NCBI RefSeq assembly: GCF_011030405.1
Contig: NZ_JAAJTJ010000031.1
Coordinates: 1-48,535, forward strand
Reading direction: 5' to 3'
From: Parapedobacter sp. SGR-10
Lineage (GTDB): Bacteria > Bacteroidota > Bacteroidia > Sphingobacteriales > Sphingobacteriaceae
DNA: 48,535 nt
A model generated the notes under the pieces. That model was not told the origin of the DNA and searched no databases. It was given only the letters and a program-made list of their open reading frames with translations. Positions 6,733-15,450 of this stretch are shown one piece after another; within the stretch, counting starts at the first letter, position 1, and the number at the start of each line of letters is the position of its first letter. The position numbers were made by a program, and so were the translations under genes.

Positions 6733-9726
6733 TTACGGTATAGCCACCTTAGCTTTAGCTGGGGTAGAGGCTTGCGCAATGTGCTTGCCACCTCTCAAGT
6801 CGTACACGGAAGGTGCTGCCAATACTACTGACGAATACGTACCTACGACAATACCGATCAGGATGGCAAACGAGAACCCTCTGATAACCTCACCGCCAAA
6901 GACAAACAATACAGCCAACACGAAGATAATGGTCAACGAAGTGATGATCGTACGGCTCAAAGTCGAGTTGATTGCATGGTTGACGGTTTCGCCAAAATCT
7001 TTGTTGTGTGCATTGGGCTTGCCCAAAAATTCCCGCAAGCGGTCAAATACCACCACCGTATCATTGACCGAGTACGCAATCACCGTCAAGATAGCCGCGA
7101 CAAAGTGCTGGTCTATATCCAATGAGAACGGTACAATACCATCCAGGATAGAGAATAGCCCCAACAAGATGACGGCATCGTGGATCGTAGCTATAGCAGC
7201 GCCGACAGAGTATTGCCATTTGTGGAAGCGGATCAAAATATAGGCAGCGATGATCAAGATCGAGATGATTCCCGACCAAGTCGCTCTGTCCTTGATATCC
7301 GAAGCTATAGAAGGGCCTACCTTTTGCGAAGAAAGGATATCATATTTGTTGTCCTGTATTTTGGACAATCCTTCGTTCAATTTGCCCAAGACCTCTGCGT
7401 CTGCTTCGTCCGATGTCTCATCAATATGATAAGTTGTCGTGATACGCACCTGATTGGAACTTCCGAATGTCTTGACTTCTGTTGTCGAGTTGAAGGTAGC
7501 ATCCAGATTTTTGCGGACATCTTCCAAATCGACAGGCTTTTCATAGCTGACGGTGTATGTACGTCCACCCTGGAAGTCTACACCCAAGGTAAAACCTTTG
7601 GTAAAGATGAAAAACAACGATATGACAACAGCCACAGCCGAAGCAATGTAGAATGTTTTCCGTTTTTTGATAAATTGGAAATTAGCATTTGTCAAGGTAT
7701 TCTCAGACCAAGGGAAAGATACGGATATCTTCATGTCTTTGCTCAACATGTATTCGAAGATCAGACGGGAAATGAAGATAGAAGTAAACAGGGACGTAAT
7801 GATACCGATCATCAATGTCGTCGCAAAACCCAGGATAGGACCCGAACCGAAGAAGAACAAGACCACACCCACGAGGAATGTCGTGATCTGGGAGTCCAAG
7901 ATAGACGGCATCGCATGTTTGTAACCATCTGCAATAGCTTGTCGGATGCCTTTGCCGAGCCGCAGTTCCTCTCGAATCCGTTCATATATCAGTACGTTGG
8001 CATCCACAGCCGTACCCATGGTCAGCACGATACCCGCTATACCCGGCAGGGTCAGCACGGCATTCAGCGATGCCAAAATCCCCATTAGGAAGAAAACGTT
8101 GAAAATCACAGCGATATTCGCAGCTATACCACCTCTGTTGTAGTAAGCCACCATGAAGATCATGACGACGATAAGCCCGATAACAGCCGAATCAACCCCG
8201 GCATCAATAGCAGCTTGTCCCAATGATGGACCGACAATGGCTTCCTCTACAATCTTGGCCGTAGTAGGGAGACGTCCCGCCTTCAATACATTGGCCAAAT
8301 CTTTGGTGTCTTCAATTTCGAAGTTTCCGGAGATAGAAGATGAACCGTTGGCAATCTCTGTCTGCACGTTAGGGGCAGAATAGACCACCCCGTCCAACAC
8401 GATTGCTATAGCTTCTTTGTTCGGAGCAGCCTTTGCCGTGATCTTACGCCATTCGCGTGCGCCGATAGAGTTCATGGACATGCTGACCACGGGAGAATTG
8501 GTCTGTTGGTCAAAATCATCCTTGGCATCCGTGATGACATCTCCTGTCAAAACAGAACCCGATTCGCCTCCTACGGTACGGATCGCATACAAAGGTAAGA
8601 AGTCAGGACTACGTTTTTCCGGTTTGACGGCCCAAAGTAACTTTAAGTTGGCAGGAAGCAAACTTTTGACTTCCGGTCTTGCCAGATAAGCATTTACTTT
8701 TGCCGTGTCTTTCAGATGGGAGATACCGACCTGCGGACCCGGAGCCAGTTGCTGTTGGCCATTTTCTGCTTGATAGACAGAAGGCATCAAGACACTGAAC
8801 AATGGGTTTTCAGCGGCAAGATTAGCTTCTACAACAGAAGAGCTGTCTGACGCATTGGTATTGGCACCCAAGTTGGCCAAAAGATTGTCGTCGTTTTTGG
8901 TACTATCCGTAGCGACGGTATCTTTTTGTACAGTGGGGGTATTTTCGGGTTTCAGTGTGCCTGCCAAGGTACGATTGACGTTCTCCAAGATAGGGTATAT
9001 CTCGAAGTTGCTGTGTGTTTCGAAAAACTCCAACTTAGCCGACCCTTGCAATAGTTTGCGAACGCGGCCTTCGTCATTGACACCCGGCAACTCAATCAAA
9101 ATACGGTTTGTTCCCTGTTGTATCTGTATATTTGGTGAAGCGACACCGAATTTATCGATACGGGTGCGCAAGACCTTATATGAGTTTTGGATAGCGTTGT
9201 CTGCCTCCTTATAAAGGAAGTTTTTGACATCTGCTTCCGAGCTTGTGGCATTGATCAAACCCGAATTGTCCTTTGTTGCAAAGAAAGATGCCAAAGATGT
9301 AGAAGCTCCCGAAGCCTTATACTCATCGATAAATAAGTCTACGACATATTTGTTGGAAGATTTGCTCTTTTGGAGGGCACTGGCCAATGCAGTGTTGAAT
9401 TTTTCATCTTTTGGATTATTCGCTAGATTTCTGATCAGTTCGTCCAACGAGATTTCCATTGTAACGTTCATTCCACCTTTTAGGTCGAGTCCCAAAGGGA
9501 GTTCTAAAGCCTTACATTCCCTATACGTGTACTTTGCCACACCGAGATTGTAGACCACCTCGCCCGAAATAGAATCTAAATAAGCCTTTTCTTTAGCAAT
9601 GTCACCGGCAGCATGCTTTGCTGCATCACTCTCCACTTTACGCGTTACAAAAGTGAATGATAGGGAGTAGAGACATGCTAATGTCACTACTGCTACCAAA
9701 AATTTAATCAGACCTTTACTCTGCAT
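6733..9726 (-). CDS. secDF: Fused protein translocase subunit SecDF
   Basis: A 997-residue fusion of SecD and SecF, the inner-membrane proton-driven partners of SecYEG. SecD has TM1 at about 7-25, the GLDLKGG motif at 79-85, a large periplasmic P1 region (to about 500) and five further TMs. These contain GTAVDANVLIYERIREEL (571-588) with the proton-path aspartate. SecF starts near 690, with GVDFQGGRTY (715-724) and the conserved SVNDTVVVFDRLRE later. A low-complexity Asn/Ser/Thr insertion lies at about 260-305 of P1. Fusion is usual in Bacteroidota. The gene is monocistronic, with its own promoter (9808-9840) and terminator. Confidence 0.96.
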   Translation of the reverse strand: MQSKGLIKFLVAVVTLACLYSLSFTFVTRKVESDAAKHAAGDIAKEKAYLDSISGEVVYNLGVAKYTYRECKALELPLGLDLKGGMNVTMEISLDELIRNLANNPKDEKFNTALASALQKSKSSNKYVVDLFIDEYKASGASTSLASFFATKDNSGLINATSSEADVKNFLYKEADNAIQNSYKVLRTRIDKFGVASPNIQIQQGTNRILIELPGVNDEGRVRKLLQGSAKLEFFETHSNFEIYPILENVNRTLAGTLKPENTPTVQKDTVATDSTKNDDNLLANLGANTNASDSSSVVEANLAAENPLFSVLMPSVYQAENGQQQLAPGPQVGISHLKDTAKVNAYLARPEVKSLLPANLKLLWAVKPEKRSPDFLPLYAIRTVGGESGSVLTGDVITDAKDDFDQQTNSPVVSMSMNSIGAREWRKITAKAAPNKEAIAIVLDGVVYSAPNVQTEIANGSSSISGNFEIEDTKDLANVLKAGRLPTTAKIVEEAIVGPSLGQAAIDAGVDSAVIGLIVVMIFMVAYYNRGGIAANIAVIFNVFFLMGILASLNAVLTLPGIAGIVLTMGTAVDANVLIYERIREELRLGKGIRQAIADGYKHAMPSILDSQITTFLVGVVLFFFGSGPILGFATTLMIGIITSLFTSIFISRLIFEYMLSKDMKISVSFPWSENTLTNANFQFIKKRKTFYIASAVAVVISLFFIFTKGFTLGVDFQGGRTYTVSYEKPVDLEDVRKNLDATFNSTTEVKTFGSSNQVRITTTYHIDETSDEADAEVLGKLNEGLSKIQDNKYDILSSQKVGPSIASDIKDRATWSGIISILIIAAYILIRFHKWQYSVGAAIATIHDAVILLGLFSILDGIVPFSLDIDQHFVAAILTVIAYSVNDTVVVFDRLREFLGKPNAHNKDFGETVNHAINSTLSRTIITSLTIIFVLAVLFVFGGEVIRGFSFAILIGIVVGTYSSVVLAAPSVYDLRGGKHIAQASTPAKAKVAIP

Positions 9727-9807
9727 TTTTCTGAATTCGTCTATTAGTTGATCTAGTTTAGTTTTTTACTTGATTCCTATTGATAAAAAATAACTTACCA
9801 AGAACCG

Positions 9808-9840
9808 CAAAGGTATAAAAATTTTGATGAAAGAAAACAA
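9808..9840 (-). promoter_or_regulatory. Bacteroidota-type promoter of secDF
   Basis: The minus strand reads TACCTTTG (9815-9808), a match to the -7 consensus TAnnTTTG. TTGT lies about 21 bp upstream (9840-9837). The start codon is at 9726, leaving a leader of roughly 75 nt. Confidence 0.6.
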
Positions 9841-9885
9841 TATATCGATATTGTTGTTAAAAAAGTTTGGCTTGGAGATAAGGGG

Positions 9886-10025
9886 CTGCCCGAAAAGTAA
9901 AGAGAAACCGTTTAATTCATCCTGAACGTAGTGAAGGGTCTAAACACTTGATTAATAGTAGTGTTTTTGGATTCCTCCTGCTGTCGGAATGACAATCAAA
10001 GGGTAATGTCATACTTTTCGGACAG
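9886..10025. repeat. MITE-like dispersed intergenic repeat, copy A
   Basis: A 140-bp element with 14-bp terminal inverted repeats (CTGCCCGAAAAGTA, one mismatch to the inverted copy at 10012-10025). Inside are the arms TTCATCCTGAACGTAGTGAA (9917-9936) and the inverted GTCGGAATGAC. Similar arms occur at 26672-26832 and in the TPP riboswitch insertion. No coding capacity. Confidence 0.6.
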
Positions 10026-10040
10026 TTCTCGTTTTTTGAT

Positions 10041-11600
10041 TTAAAACTTAGCGCCAAGTGTCAATGCAAAATTTGTTCTCTTGTGATCAATATTTGCTAC
10101 AGGACTTGGCAGATCCCAAAAGGCCTCATCCACTATATAGGCTGCTTCTTTGTAGGAGTTGACCTGATGGTTGACGGCCATATCAAGGTAAAGTGAATGG
10201 TTGAGTTTGACACCCAAACCTAAGCTACCACTGAGATTCTTGTCGTCCACGTCTTTATAAGGATTGCCAAAGTAGTTGAAGCCTGCACGTGCACTTAGTG
10301 CATTGTTCAGTAATACCTCTCCACCGATCCTAAAATTAAGAGCAGAGGTATAGATGTCTTTGATATCACTGTTGATGTCCGCAAATCCAGAGTATGCATA
10401 GCTACTGGAAGCATTGCTGTACTTCATCGTACTGTAGTCTATAAATTCTACATCCGCAGTAAGCAAACCTCTATTGAAGAATTTTGCGACACCCACAGCA
10501 AATTTCCACGGCGTGGTCATATTGTAATCCATGCCACTTTCATATTCCTTGGATTCATACGTATCGAATGGAGAAGTGTCGGGATTTGCGTCTTCGTAAA
10601 AATGGACATCTGTATAAGCGTATGTGTCATCTTTTATCGTCGTCCAGGTAGGGGTATTGATCGTCAGGCCAACATTCCAATCTACGGCTGGTTTGAAGAT
10701 CATACCTAGTTTCATATCTACACCAGAACCCTCGGTCACTTGCGAGAAATTGTCGAACATTTCATAGCTGGCCTCTAGGTATCTATTATTGGACGGATCC
10801 AAGAGGTCGGAACCCGGATTATCTTGGGCTATTTCGGGAGCAGTTTTGGTCCATCCATTTTCGATAAACTGCGTGTTTTTTTCATACTTAAAGGAGGTGA
10901 GACCCATACTGGCTCCAATGTAAAACTTATTGTTGTAGTTAGCGCCAAATGAAATAGCCGTTCTCGAACGATTGCCGAGCATACGATGTTCGTTGTATTG
11001 GCTCTTATTGTCGTTCTCTACAGCTACCGGAAAATAACCCTCTTTGCCTGTGACGGCATAATCGTATTCTTCTACGATAAAGGAATCGTAAAAATCGTTC
11101 CGAAAGGTTTCATTTCCGGCCATACTCATCATATCAGTCAAAGTATGGACGATGGTGCTGTTGTCATTGACACCTTCATAGCTTCGGAAATTGTTGAAGT
11201 TTTGTGTCTTGTTGTAGCTCAAGCCCATGTTGAAGTTTTGCCAGCCCGAATTGCTTCGTGTGGGAAGATAAAATACCACTCCGGCTTGATCTACGCCAAA
11301 ATTGCCTTTGTTGGTGGTGGTATTGGTGCCAAAGTACCCAACCTTATTGTTGTTTTGAAGATAATTGAAGGTAATCGAGATATCCGACCTCCCGAAAAAG
11401 CCTAAGCCGGCAGGGTTGCCGTTGATGGAACTGATATCTCCACCTAATGCTGTCTGCGCATTGCCGAGTCCTTTTATCCTGGCCGATGCACCGACATCTT
11501 CTCTGGAAAAGATCAACGCATCATCAATAGTTTGGGCTTGTAGATCTGCATACGTGATGACAGACAGACATAAAAAAGGAATACTATATTTTAGCTTCAT
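10041..11600 (-). CDS. OmpP1/FadL-family outer-membrane beta-barrel protein
   Basis: A 519-residue protein with a signal peptide (cleavage near QAQ, about residue 23). DALIFSREDVGASARIKGLGNAQTAL and NGNPAGLGFF follow, the N-terminal plug signature of this family. The rest is alternating beta-strand sequence that ends in an aromatic residue (LTLGAKF), as expected for BAM insertion. FadL relatives let hydrophobic compounds across the outer membrane; the substrate here is unknown. It lies 79 bp after the lipoprotein gene on the same strand, with a hairpin between. Confidence 0.8.
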   Translation of the reverse strand: MKLKYSIPFLCLSVITYADLQAQTIDDALIFSREDVGASARIKGLGNAQTALGGDISSINGNPAGLGFFGRSDISITFNYLQNNNKVGYFGTNTTTNKGNFGVDQAGVVFYLPTRSNSGWQNFNMGLSYNKTQNFNNFRSYEGVNDNSTIVHTLTDMMSMAGNETFRNDFYDSFIVEEYDYAVTGKEGYFPVAVENDNKSQYNEHRMLGNRSRTAISFGANYNNKFYIGASMGLTSFKYEKNTQFIENGWTKTAPEIAQDNPGSDLLDPSNNRYLEASYEMFDNFSQVTEGSGVDMKLGMIFKPAVDWNVGLTINTPTWTTIKDDTYAYTDVHFYEDANPDTSPFDTYESKEYESGMDYNMTTPWKFAVGVAKFFNRGLLTADVEFIDYSTMKYSNASSSYAYSGFADINSDIKDIYTSALNFRIGGEVLLNNALSARAGFNYFGNPYKDVDDKNLSGSLGLGVKLNHSLYLDMAVNHQVNSYKEAAYIVDEAFWDLPSPVANIDHKRTNFALTLGAKF

Positions 11601-11633
11601 GTATAATATTTAAATATATGAACGGATTATACT

Positions 11634-11660
11634 AAGGGAGAACACTATATGTTCTCCCTT
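11634..11660 (-). terminator. Hairpin between lipoprotein and OmpP1 genes
   Basis: AAGGGAGAACA pairs with TGTTCTCCCTT around a 5-nt loop (11-bp stem). Little U-run follows on the minus strand, so it may be a weak terminator or an mRNA-processing or stability hairpin. Confidence 0.5.
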
Positions 11661-11679
11661 GGAATATACTAGCTATAAA

Positions 11680-12813
11680 TTATCTTCTTGATGAGCCGGA
11701 AGACCTACTGCTACCACCCGAGCTCCCTGAAGAACCTCTGGACGAGCCGCCACTAGACATGGAAGAGCCAGATGATCTAGAGCTACTTCCGCCTCCATAA
11801 CTCGATGATGAGCCTCTTGACGAGGAAGGAGGAGGTGAGGATTGCCTTGTAGAAGACCCCGAAGAACGGGTTGTTTCTGTGCTTCTTGTCGAAGGAGGAG
11901 GTGTTGATTCTGTCCTCCTTGTATTTGTTGGGCGGCTTGTGCCGACACGTTCTGATGTGCCGCGTGTTCCAATTGTGCTGCCTCTGGTACCTGTAGACCT
12001 TGTCGTCGTCGAGCGGCCGCTAGTGCCGGTATTGCGTGTAGTAGAACCTACACGAGAACCGGTGACGATACGTCCGTTTTCATCGCGGGCTATACCACTT
12101 CGTGAAGATGTCGTCCGTGTGGTGCCTACAGTCGATGTACGTCTGCTGGATGTCGTCGAACCGACGCGTCGGTTGAAGTTACCTCTGTTTTCCGAGCGTA
12201 CAGATGAACCCATTGGTCTAACAGTATATCTATTGCCCGAATAAGGATATGATGATCTTCCACCGTAGTATCCATAATAGGGGTGTCCCCAAGAACTGTA
12301 GTACGAGTTGTAACCCCATCCGTATCCATAGTAAGGGTATCCTCCCCAACCATAGCCATAATAAGGGTACCCACCCCATCCGTATCCGTACCAAGGGCTG
12401 CCCCATCCGAAACTTAGCGACCAACGTGAGCCCCATCCCCAATTGGACCAGCCTAGCCCAAAACCGGCGTAGCCATACCAAGGATCAAACCAGGGATCGT
12501 AGTAACTCATACCGGGAGAAGAGTAATAGAACCTGTTGATACGATTGGCGTATTCCAAGTCTTCATAGCTGTCCTCGTAATATTGCTGGTCAGTGTATTC
12601 ATCCGAATAATACTGGTTATTGGCGTTGGCAGATGCATTTTGCTGACCATCGGTATAGTAATAGTCGGAGCTTTGATAGTCCGTGGGCCTGTTGGCCGTC
12701 TGGTTATTGTACATATCATCTTTGTAGGCAACCTGTCTGCTGGTGGAGCAGGAGCCTAATGCGATGACGGCCAAGAGTGCCAGACTTCCGATGATTGATT
12801 TATTCGTTTTCAT
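11680..12813 (-). CDS. Low-complexity lipoprotein (Tyr/Gly/Trp-rich, then Ser/Thr/Arg-rich)
   Basis: A 377-residue protein with a lipoprotein signal ending in IALGSC. Residues about 25-95 are rich in Asn/Tyr/Asp. About 100-190 is aromatic and glycine-rich, with tandem GYGWGGYPYY-type repeats. About 195-377 is almost entirely Ser/Thr/Arg/Gly. No catalytic domain is recognisable. Disordered, aromatic-rich surface lipoproteins like this are common in Bacteroidota and their role is unknown. The repeats in the DNA make it prone to length variation. It is divergent from proS. Confidence 0.7.
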   Translation of the reverse strand: MKTNKSIIGSLALLAVIALGSCSTSRQVAYKDDMYNNQTANRPTDYQSSDYYYTDGQQNASANANNQYYSDEYTDQQYYEDSYEDLEYANRINRFYYSSPGMSYYDPWFDPWYGYAGFGLGWSNWGWGSRWSLSFGWGSPWYGYGWGGYPYYGYGWGGYPYYGYGWGYNSYYSSWGHPYYGYYGGRSSYPYSGNRYTVRPMGSSVRSENRGNFNRRVGSTTSSRRTSTVGTTRTTSSRSGIARDENGRIVTGSRVGSTTRNTGTSGRSTTTRSTGTRGSTIGTRGTSERVGTSRPTNTRRTESTPPPSTRSTETTRSSGSSTRQSSPPPSSSRGSSSSYGGGSSSRSSGSSMSSGGSSRGSSGSSGGSSRSSGSSRR

Positions 12814-12876
12814 GATATCTTTGCTCTAAAGTGTATATAGATACAGTCTTATTTACTATCTTAGACCCGAATTTTG

Positions 12877-12895
12877 GGAAAGGTTTAACCTTTCC
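12877..12895. promoter_or_regulatory. 19-bp palindrome in the divergent lipoprotein/proS region
   Basis: GGAAAGGTTTAACCTTTCC is a perfect palindrome around a central T. It lies about 65 bp before the lipoprotein start and 100 bp before proS. The position suits an operator acting on either gene. No TAnnTTTG is visible beside it. Confidence 0.45.
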
Positions 12896-12994
12896 AAACA
12901 AAAATAAGAATATTTTTTATAGTGAGGCCCTGTTTTGGACGATAAGGAAAGGCCAGAACATGCATTGTCACAATTTAATACAGTTTTTAACGCA

Positions 12995-14467
12995 ATGAGC
13001 AAAGGAATAACAAGTAGAGCAGAGGATTATTCACAGTGGTACAATGATTTGGTTATAAAAGCCGATCTGGCTGAATATTCGGCCGTTAGGGGCTGTATGG
13101 TTATCAAACCCTATGGCTATGCCATTTGGGAAAGGATGCAGGCTATTCTGGACAAAAGGTTCAAGGAGACGGGGCATAGCAACGCGTATTTCCCCTTATT
13201 TATACCCAAGTCTTTTTTCTCCAAGGAGGCCTCGCATGTGGAGGGGTTTGCGACGGAATGCGCGGTCGTGACGCACTATCGCTTGAAAAATGATGGTCAT
13301 GGACAGATAGTGGTGGACGAAGAAGCCAAACTGGAGGAGGAGTTGATCGTAAGGCCCACTTCGGAGACGATCATCTGGAATACCTACAAAGGGTGGATCG
13401 AATCGTATCGGGATCTGCCTATATTGGTCAATCAGTGGGCCAATGTAGTGCGGTGGGAAATGCGTACCAGACTGTTTTTGCGCACGGCTGAATTTTTGTG
13501 GCAGGAAGGACATACGGCGCATGCGACTGCGGAGGAAGCTATTGCCGAAACGGAGCAGATGCTGGAGGTCTATGCTGATTTTGCGGAGAATACATTGGCT
13601 GTTCCGGTGGTGCGTGGTCGCAAGACGGAGAACGAACGTTTTGCAGGGGCATTGGAAACCTACTGTATCGAAGCATTGATGCAGGATGGAAAGGCTTTGC
13701 AGGCCGGGACTTCACACTTTTTGGGTCAAAATTTTGCTAAGGCATTCGATGTTAAATTCACCTCCAAAGAAGGTAAGCAAGAATATGTGTGGGCCTCATC
13801 TTGGGGGGTATCTACCCGGCTGATGGGAGCCTTGATCATGGCCCATTCGGATGATCAGGGGTTGGTACTCCCGCCGAAACTGGCACCTATACAGGTGGTC
13901 ATCGTACCGATATATCGGACAGAAGAGGAGAAGGCTAATGTGGATGGTTTTGTGGACAAGCTACAGGCTGAACTGAAAGGCAAAGGTATTTCCATCAAGT
14001 ATGACGACCGGGATACACAACGGCCCGGATTTAAGTTTGCGGAGTGGGAACTGAAAGGTGTGCCGGTACGGGTCGCTGTGGGTGCCCGTGATATGCAGAA
14101 TGGCACGGTAGAACTGGCCAGACGCGATACACAGCGTAAGGAGACAGTGGCACAAGAAGGTTTGGCCGGTAGAATCGAAGGTTTGCTGGAAGAGATTCAG
14201 CAGAATATCTATCAAAAGGCTTTGGGCTTCCGAAGTGCGCATACGACAGAAGTGCACTCCTATGAGGAATTTAAGGATGTGCTGGAAAATAAAGGTGGGT
14301 TTGTCTCCTGTCACTGGGATGGTACAGTCGAGACAGAAAAACGTGTAAAAGAGGAAACCAAGGCGACGATTCGCTGTATCCCATTGGATTCGGTCGAAGA
14401 GGAGGGAACGTGTATCTTTACCGGAAAACCCTCGAAAAGAAAAGTATTGTTTGCGAAGGCTTATTAG
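12995..14467 (+). CDS. proS: Prolyl-tRNA synthetase, archaeal/eukaryotic-like type
   Basis: A 490-residue class II synthetase that charges tRNA-Pro. I start at ATG 12995 (MSKGITSRAEDYSQWYNDL), the usual family start; the frame is open upstream to a TTG at 12935. Motif 2-type sequence is RPTSETIIWNTYKGWI, with GTSHFLGQNFAKAF and WGVSTRLMGALIMAHSDDQG in the catalytic core. An anticodon-binding domain (PIQVVIVPIYR) and the C-terminal zinc-binding-like extension follow. It lacks the editing insertion of the long bacterial type. Confidence 0.95.
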   Translation: MSKGITSRAEDYSQWYNDLVIKADLAEYSAVRGCMVIKPYGYAIWERMQAILDKRFKETGHSNAYFPLFIPKSFFSKEASHVEGFATECAVVTHYRLKNDGHGQIVVDEEAKLEEELIVRPTSETIIWNTYKGWIESYRDLPILVNQWANVVRWEMRTRLFLRTAEFLWQEGHTAHATAEEAIAETEQMLEVYADFAENTLAVPVVRGRKTENERFAGALETYCIEALMQDGKALQAGTSHFLGQNFAKAFDVKFTSKEGKQEYVWASSWGVSTRLMGALIMAHSDDQGLVLPPKLAPIQVVIVPIYRTEEEKANVDGFVDKLQAELKGKGISIKYDDRDTQRPGFKFAEWELKGVPVRVAVGARDMQNGTVELARRDTQRKETVAQEGLAGRIEGLLEEIQQNIYQKALGFRSAHTTEVHSYEEFKDVLENKGGFVSCHWDGTVETEKRVKEETKATIRCIPLDSVEEEGTCIFTGKPSKRKVLFAKAY

Positions 14468-14538
14468 AGGAGTGGAAAGTTGAAAATGGAGAGTGGATAA
14501 TGGACAATAAAAGTAACTTTCAACTTTCAATTTTTTAA

Positions 14539-15315
14539 ATGTCAGACTTCAACCTCAAAGAATTTTTAGATAGTAAGGTCGAGCTGTACAACCAACCCGG
14601 ATTTATAGCGAACGACCCAATCTGTATTCCGCATGCATTCGAACGTCGGCAGGATATAGAGATCATGGGATTCTTTGCCGCCATCTTGGCCTGGGGCCAA
14701 CGCAAGACCATTATCAACAAGTGCAGGGAGCTGATCGATCGGATGGATGGGGCGCCCTTTGACTTTGTTAAAAACCATCAGGACGAAGATCTGAAAGCAT
14801 TATTGGGCTTTAAACACCGAACATTCAATGATACGGATCTACTCTATTTTATCTCTTTTTTTAAGTATCATTATGTACATTTTGACTCTCTGGAAGAAGC
14901 TTTTTTGATAGAGCAGGAGCATGTGACGGATGTAGATATAGAAAAGTCCCTCAATACATTCAAATCTTACTTTTTTTCGCTTTCCGACTATCCTCTACGT
15001 ACACGGAAGCATATTAGCTCTCCTCTGCAAAAGTCTACCTGTAAACGTTTGAATATGTTTCTCAGATGGATGGTACGCAGCGATGACAAGGGTGTGGATT
15101 TTGGTATTTGGAAGAAAATAAGCCCTGCACAGTTGATCTGTCCCTGTGATGTACACGTAGAACGTGTTGCCCGTAAGTTCCGCTTGATTACCTTGGACAA
15201 GGTTCATTGGAAAACAGCTGTGGAGCTGACACAAAACCTACGTTTATTGGATCCCCAAGATCCTGTCAAGTACGACTTTGCCTTATTTGGCCTCGGTGTG
15301 GAGCGAGAGGAGTAA
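14539..15315 (+). CDS. TIGR02757 family protein
   Basis: A 258-residue soluble protein recognised by FANDPICIPHAF-type sequence (here IANDPICIPHAFERRQDIEI), FFAAILAWGQRKTI and CPCDVHVERVARKF. The family is widespread in Bacteroidota and of unknown function; its fold suggests relation to helix-hairpin-helix DNA glycosylases. It begins 71 bp after proS on the same strand and may share its transcript. The gap carries an AT-rich degenerate repeat of the AAAGTTGAAAATGG kind. Confidence 0.85.
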   Translation: MSDFNLKEFLDSKVELYNQPGFIANDPICIPHAFERRQDIEIMGFFAAILAWGQRKTIINKCRELIDRMDGAPFDFVKNHQDEDLKALLGFKHRTFNDTDLLYFISFFKYHYVHFDSLEEAFLIEQEHVTDVDIEKSLNTFKSYFFSLSDYPLRTRKHISSPLQKSTCKRLNMFLRWMVRSDDKGVDFGIWKKISPAQLICPCDVHVERVARKFRLITLDKVHWKTAVELTQNLRLLDPQDPVKYDFALFGLGVEREE

Positions 15316-15320
15316 ATGAT

Positions 15321-15348
15321 GTAGGGGCAAATAATTATTTGCCCCTAC
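15321..15348. repeat. 28-bp perfect palindrome (REP-like), copy 1
   Basis: GTAGGGGCAAATAA is followed directly by its reverse complement. It starts five bases after the TIGR02757 stop and could cap the mRNA 3' end. A near-identical copy lies at 22795-22822. Confidence 0.8.
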
Positions 15349-15450
15349 ACCGTACAAGAAAAACCAAGTTTTCACGTTTTTCAGTAAATACCTCGCTATA
15401 CATGAGAATATTTTGTATCTTGAACACAACTAAACATTATCGATACTATC

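Noticed and set aside
7180..8088. 302-codon plus-strand reading frame inside secDF
   Set aside because: It is antisense to an intact, well-conserved gene and has no recognisable domain.
11673..12539. Several long reading frames opposite or out of frame with the low-complexity lipoprotein
   Set aside because: They are shadows of the biased Ser/Arg/Gly codons of the real gene, which has a clear lipoprotein signal.
12935..12994. TTG start giving ProRS 20 extra residues
   Set aside because: The ATG at 12995 matches the usual family N-terminus; the extra residues resemble nothing in ProRS.
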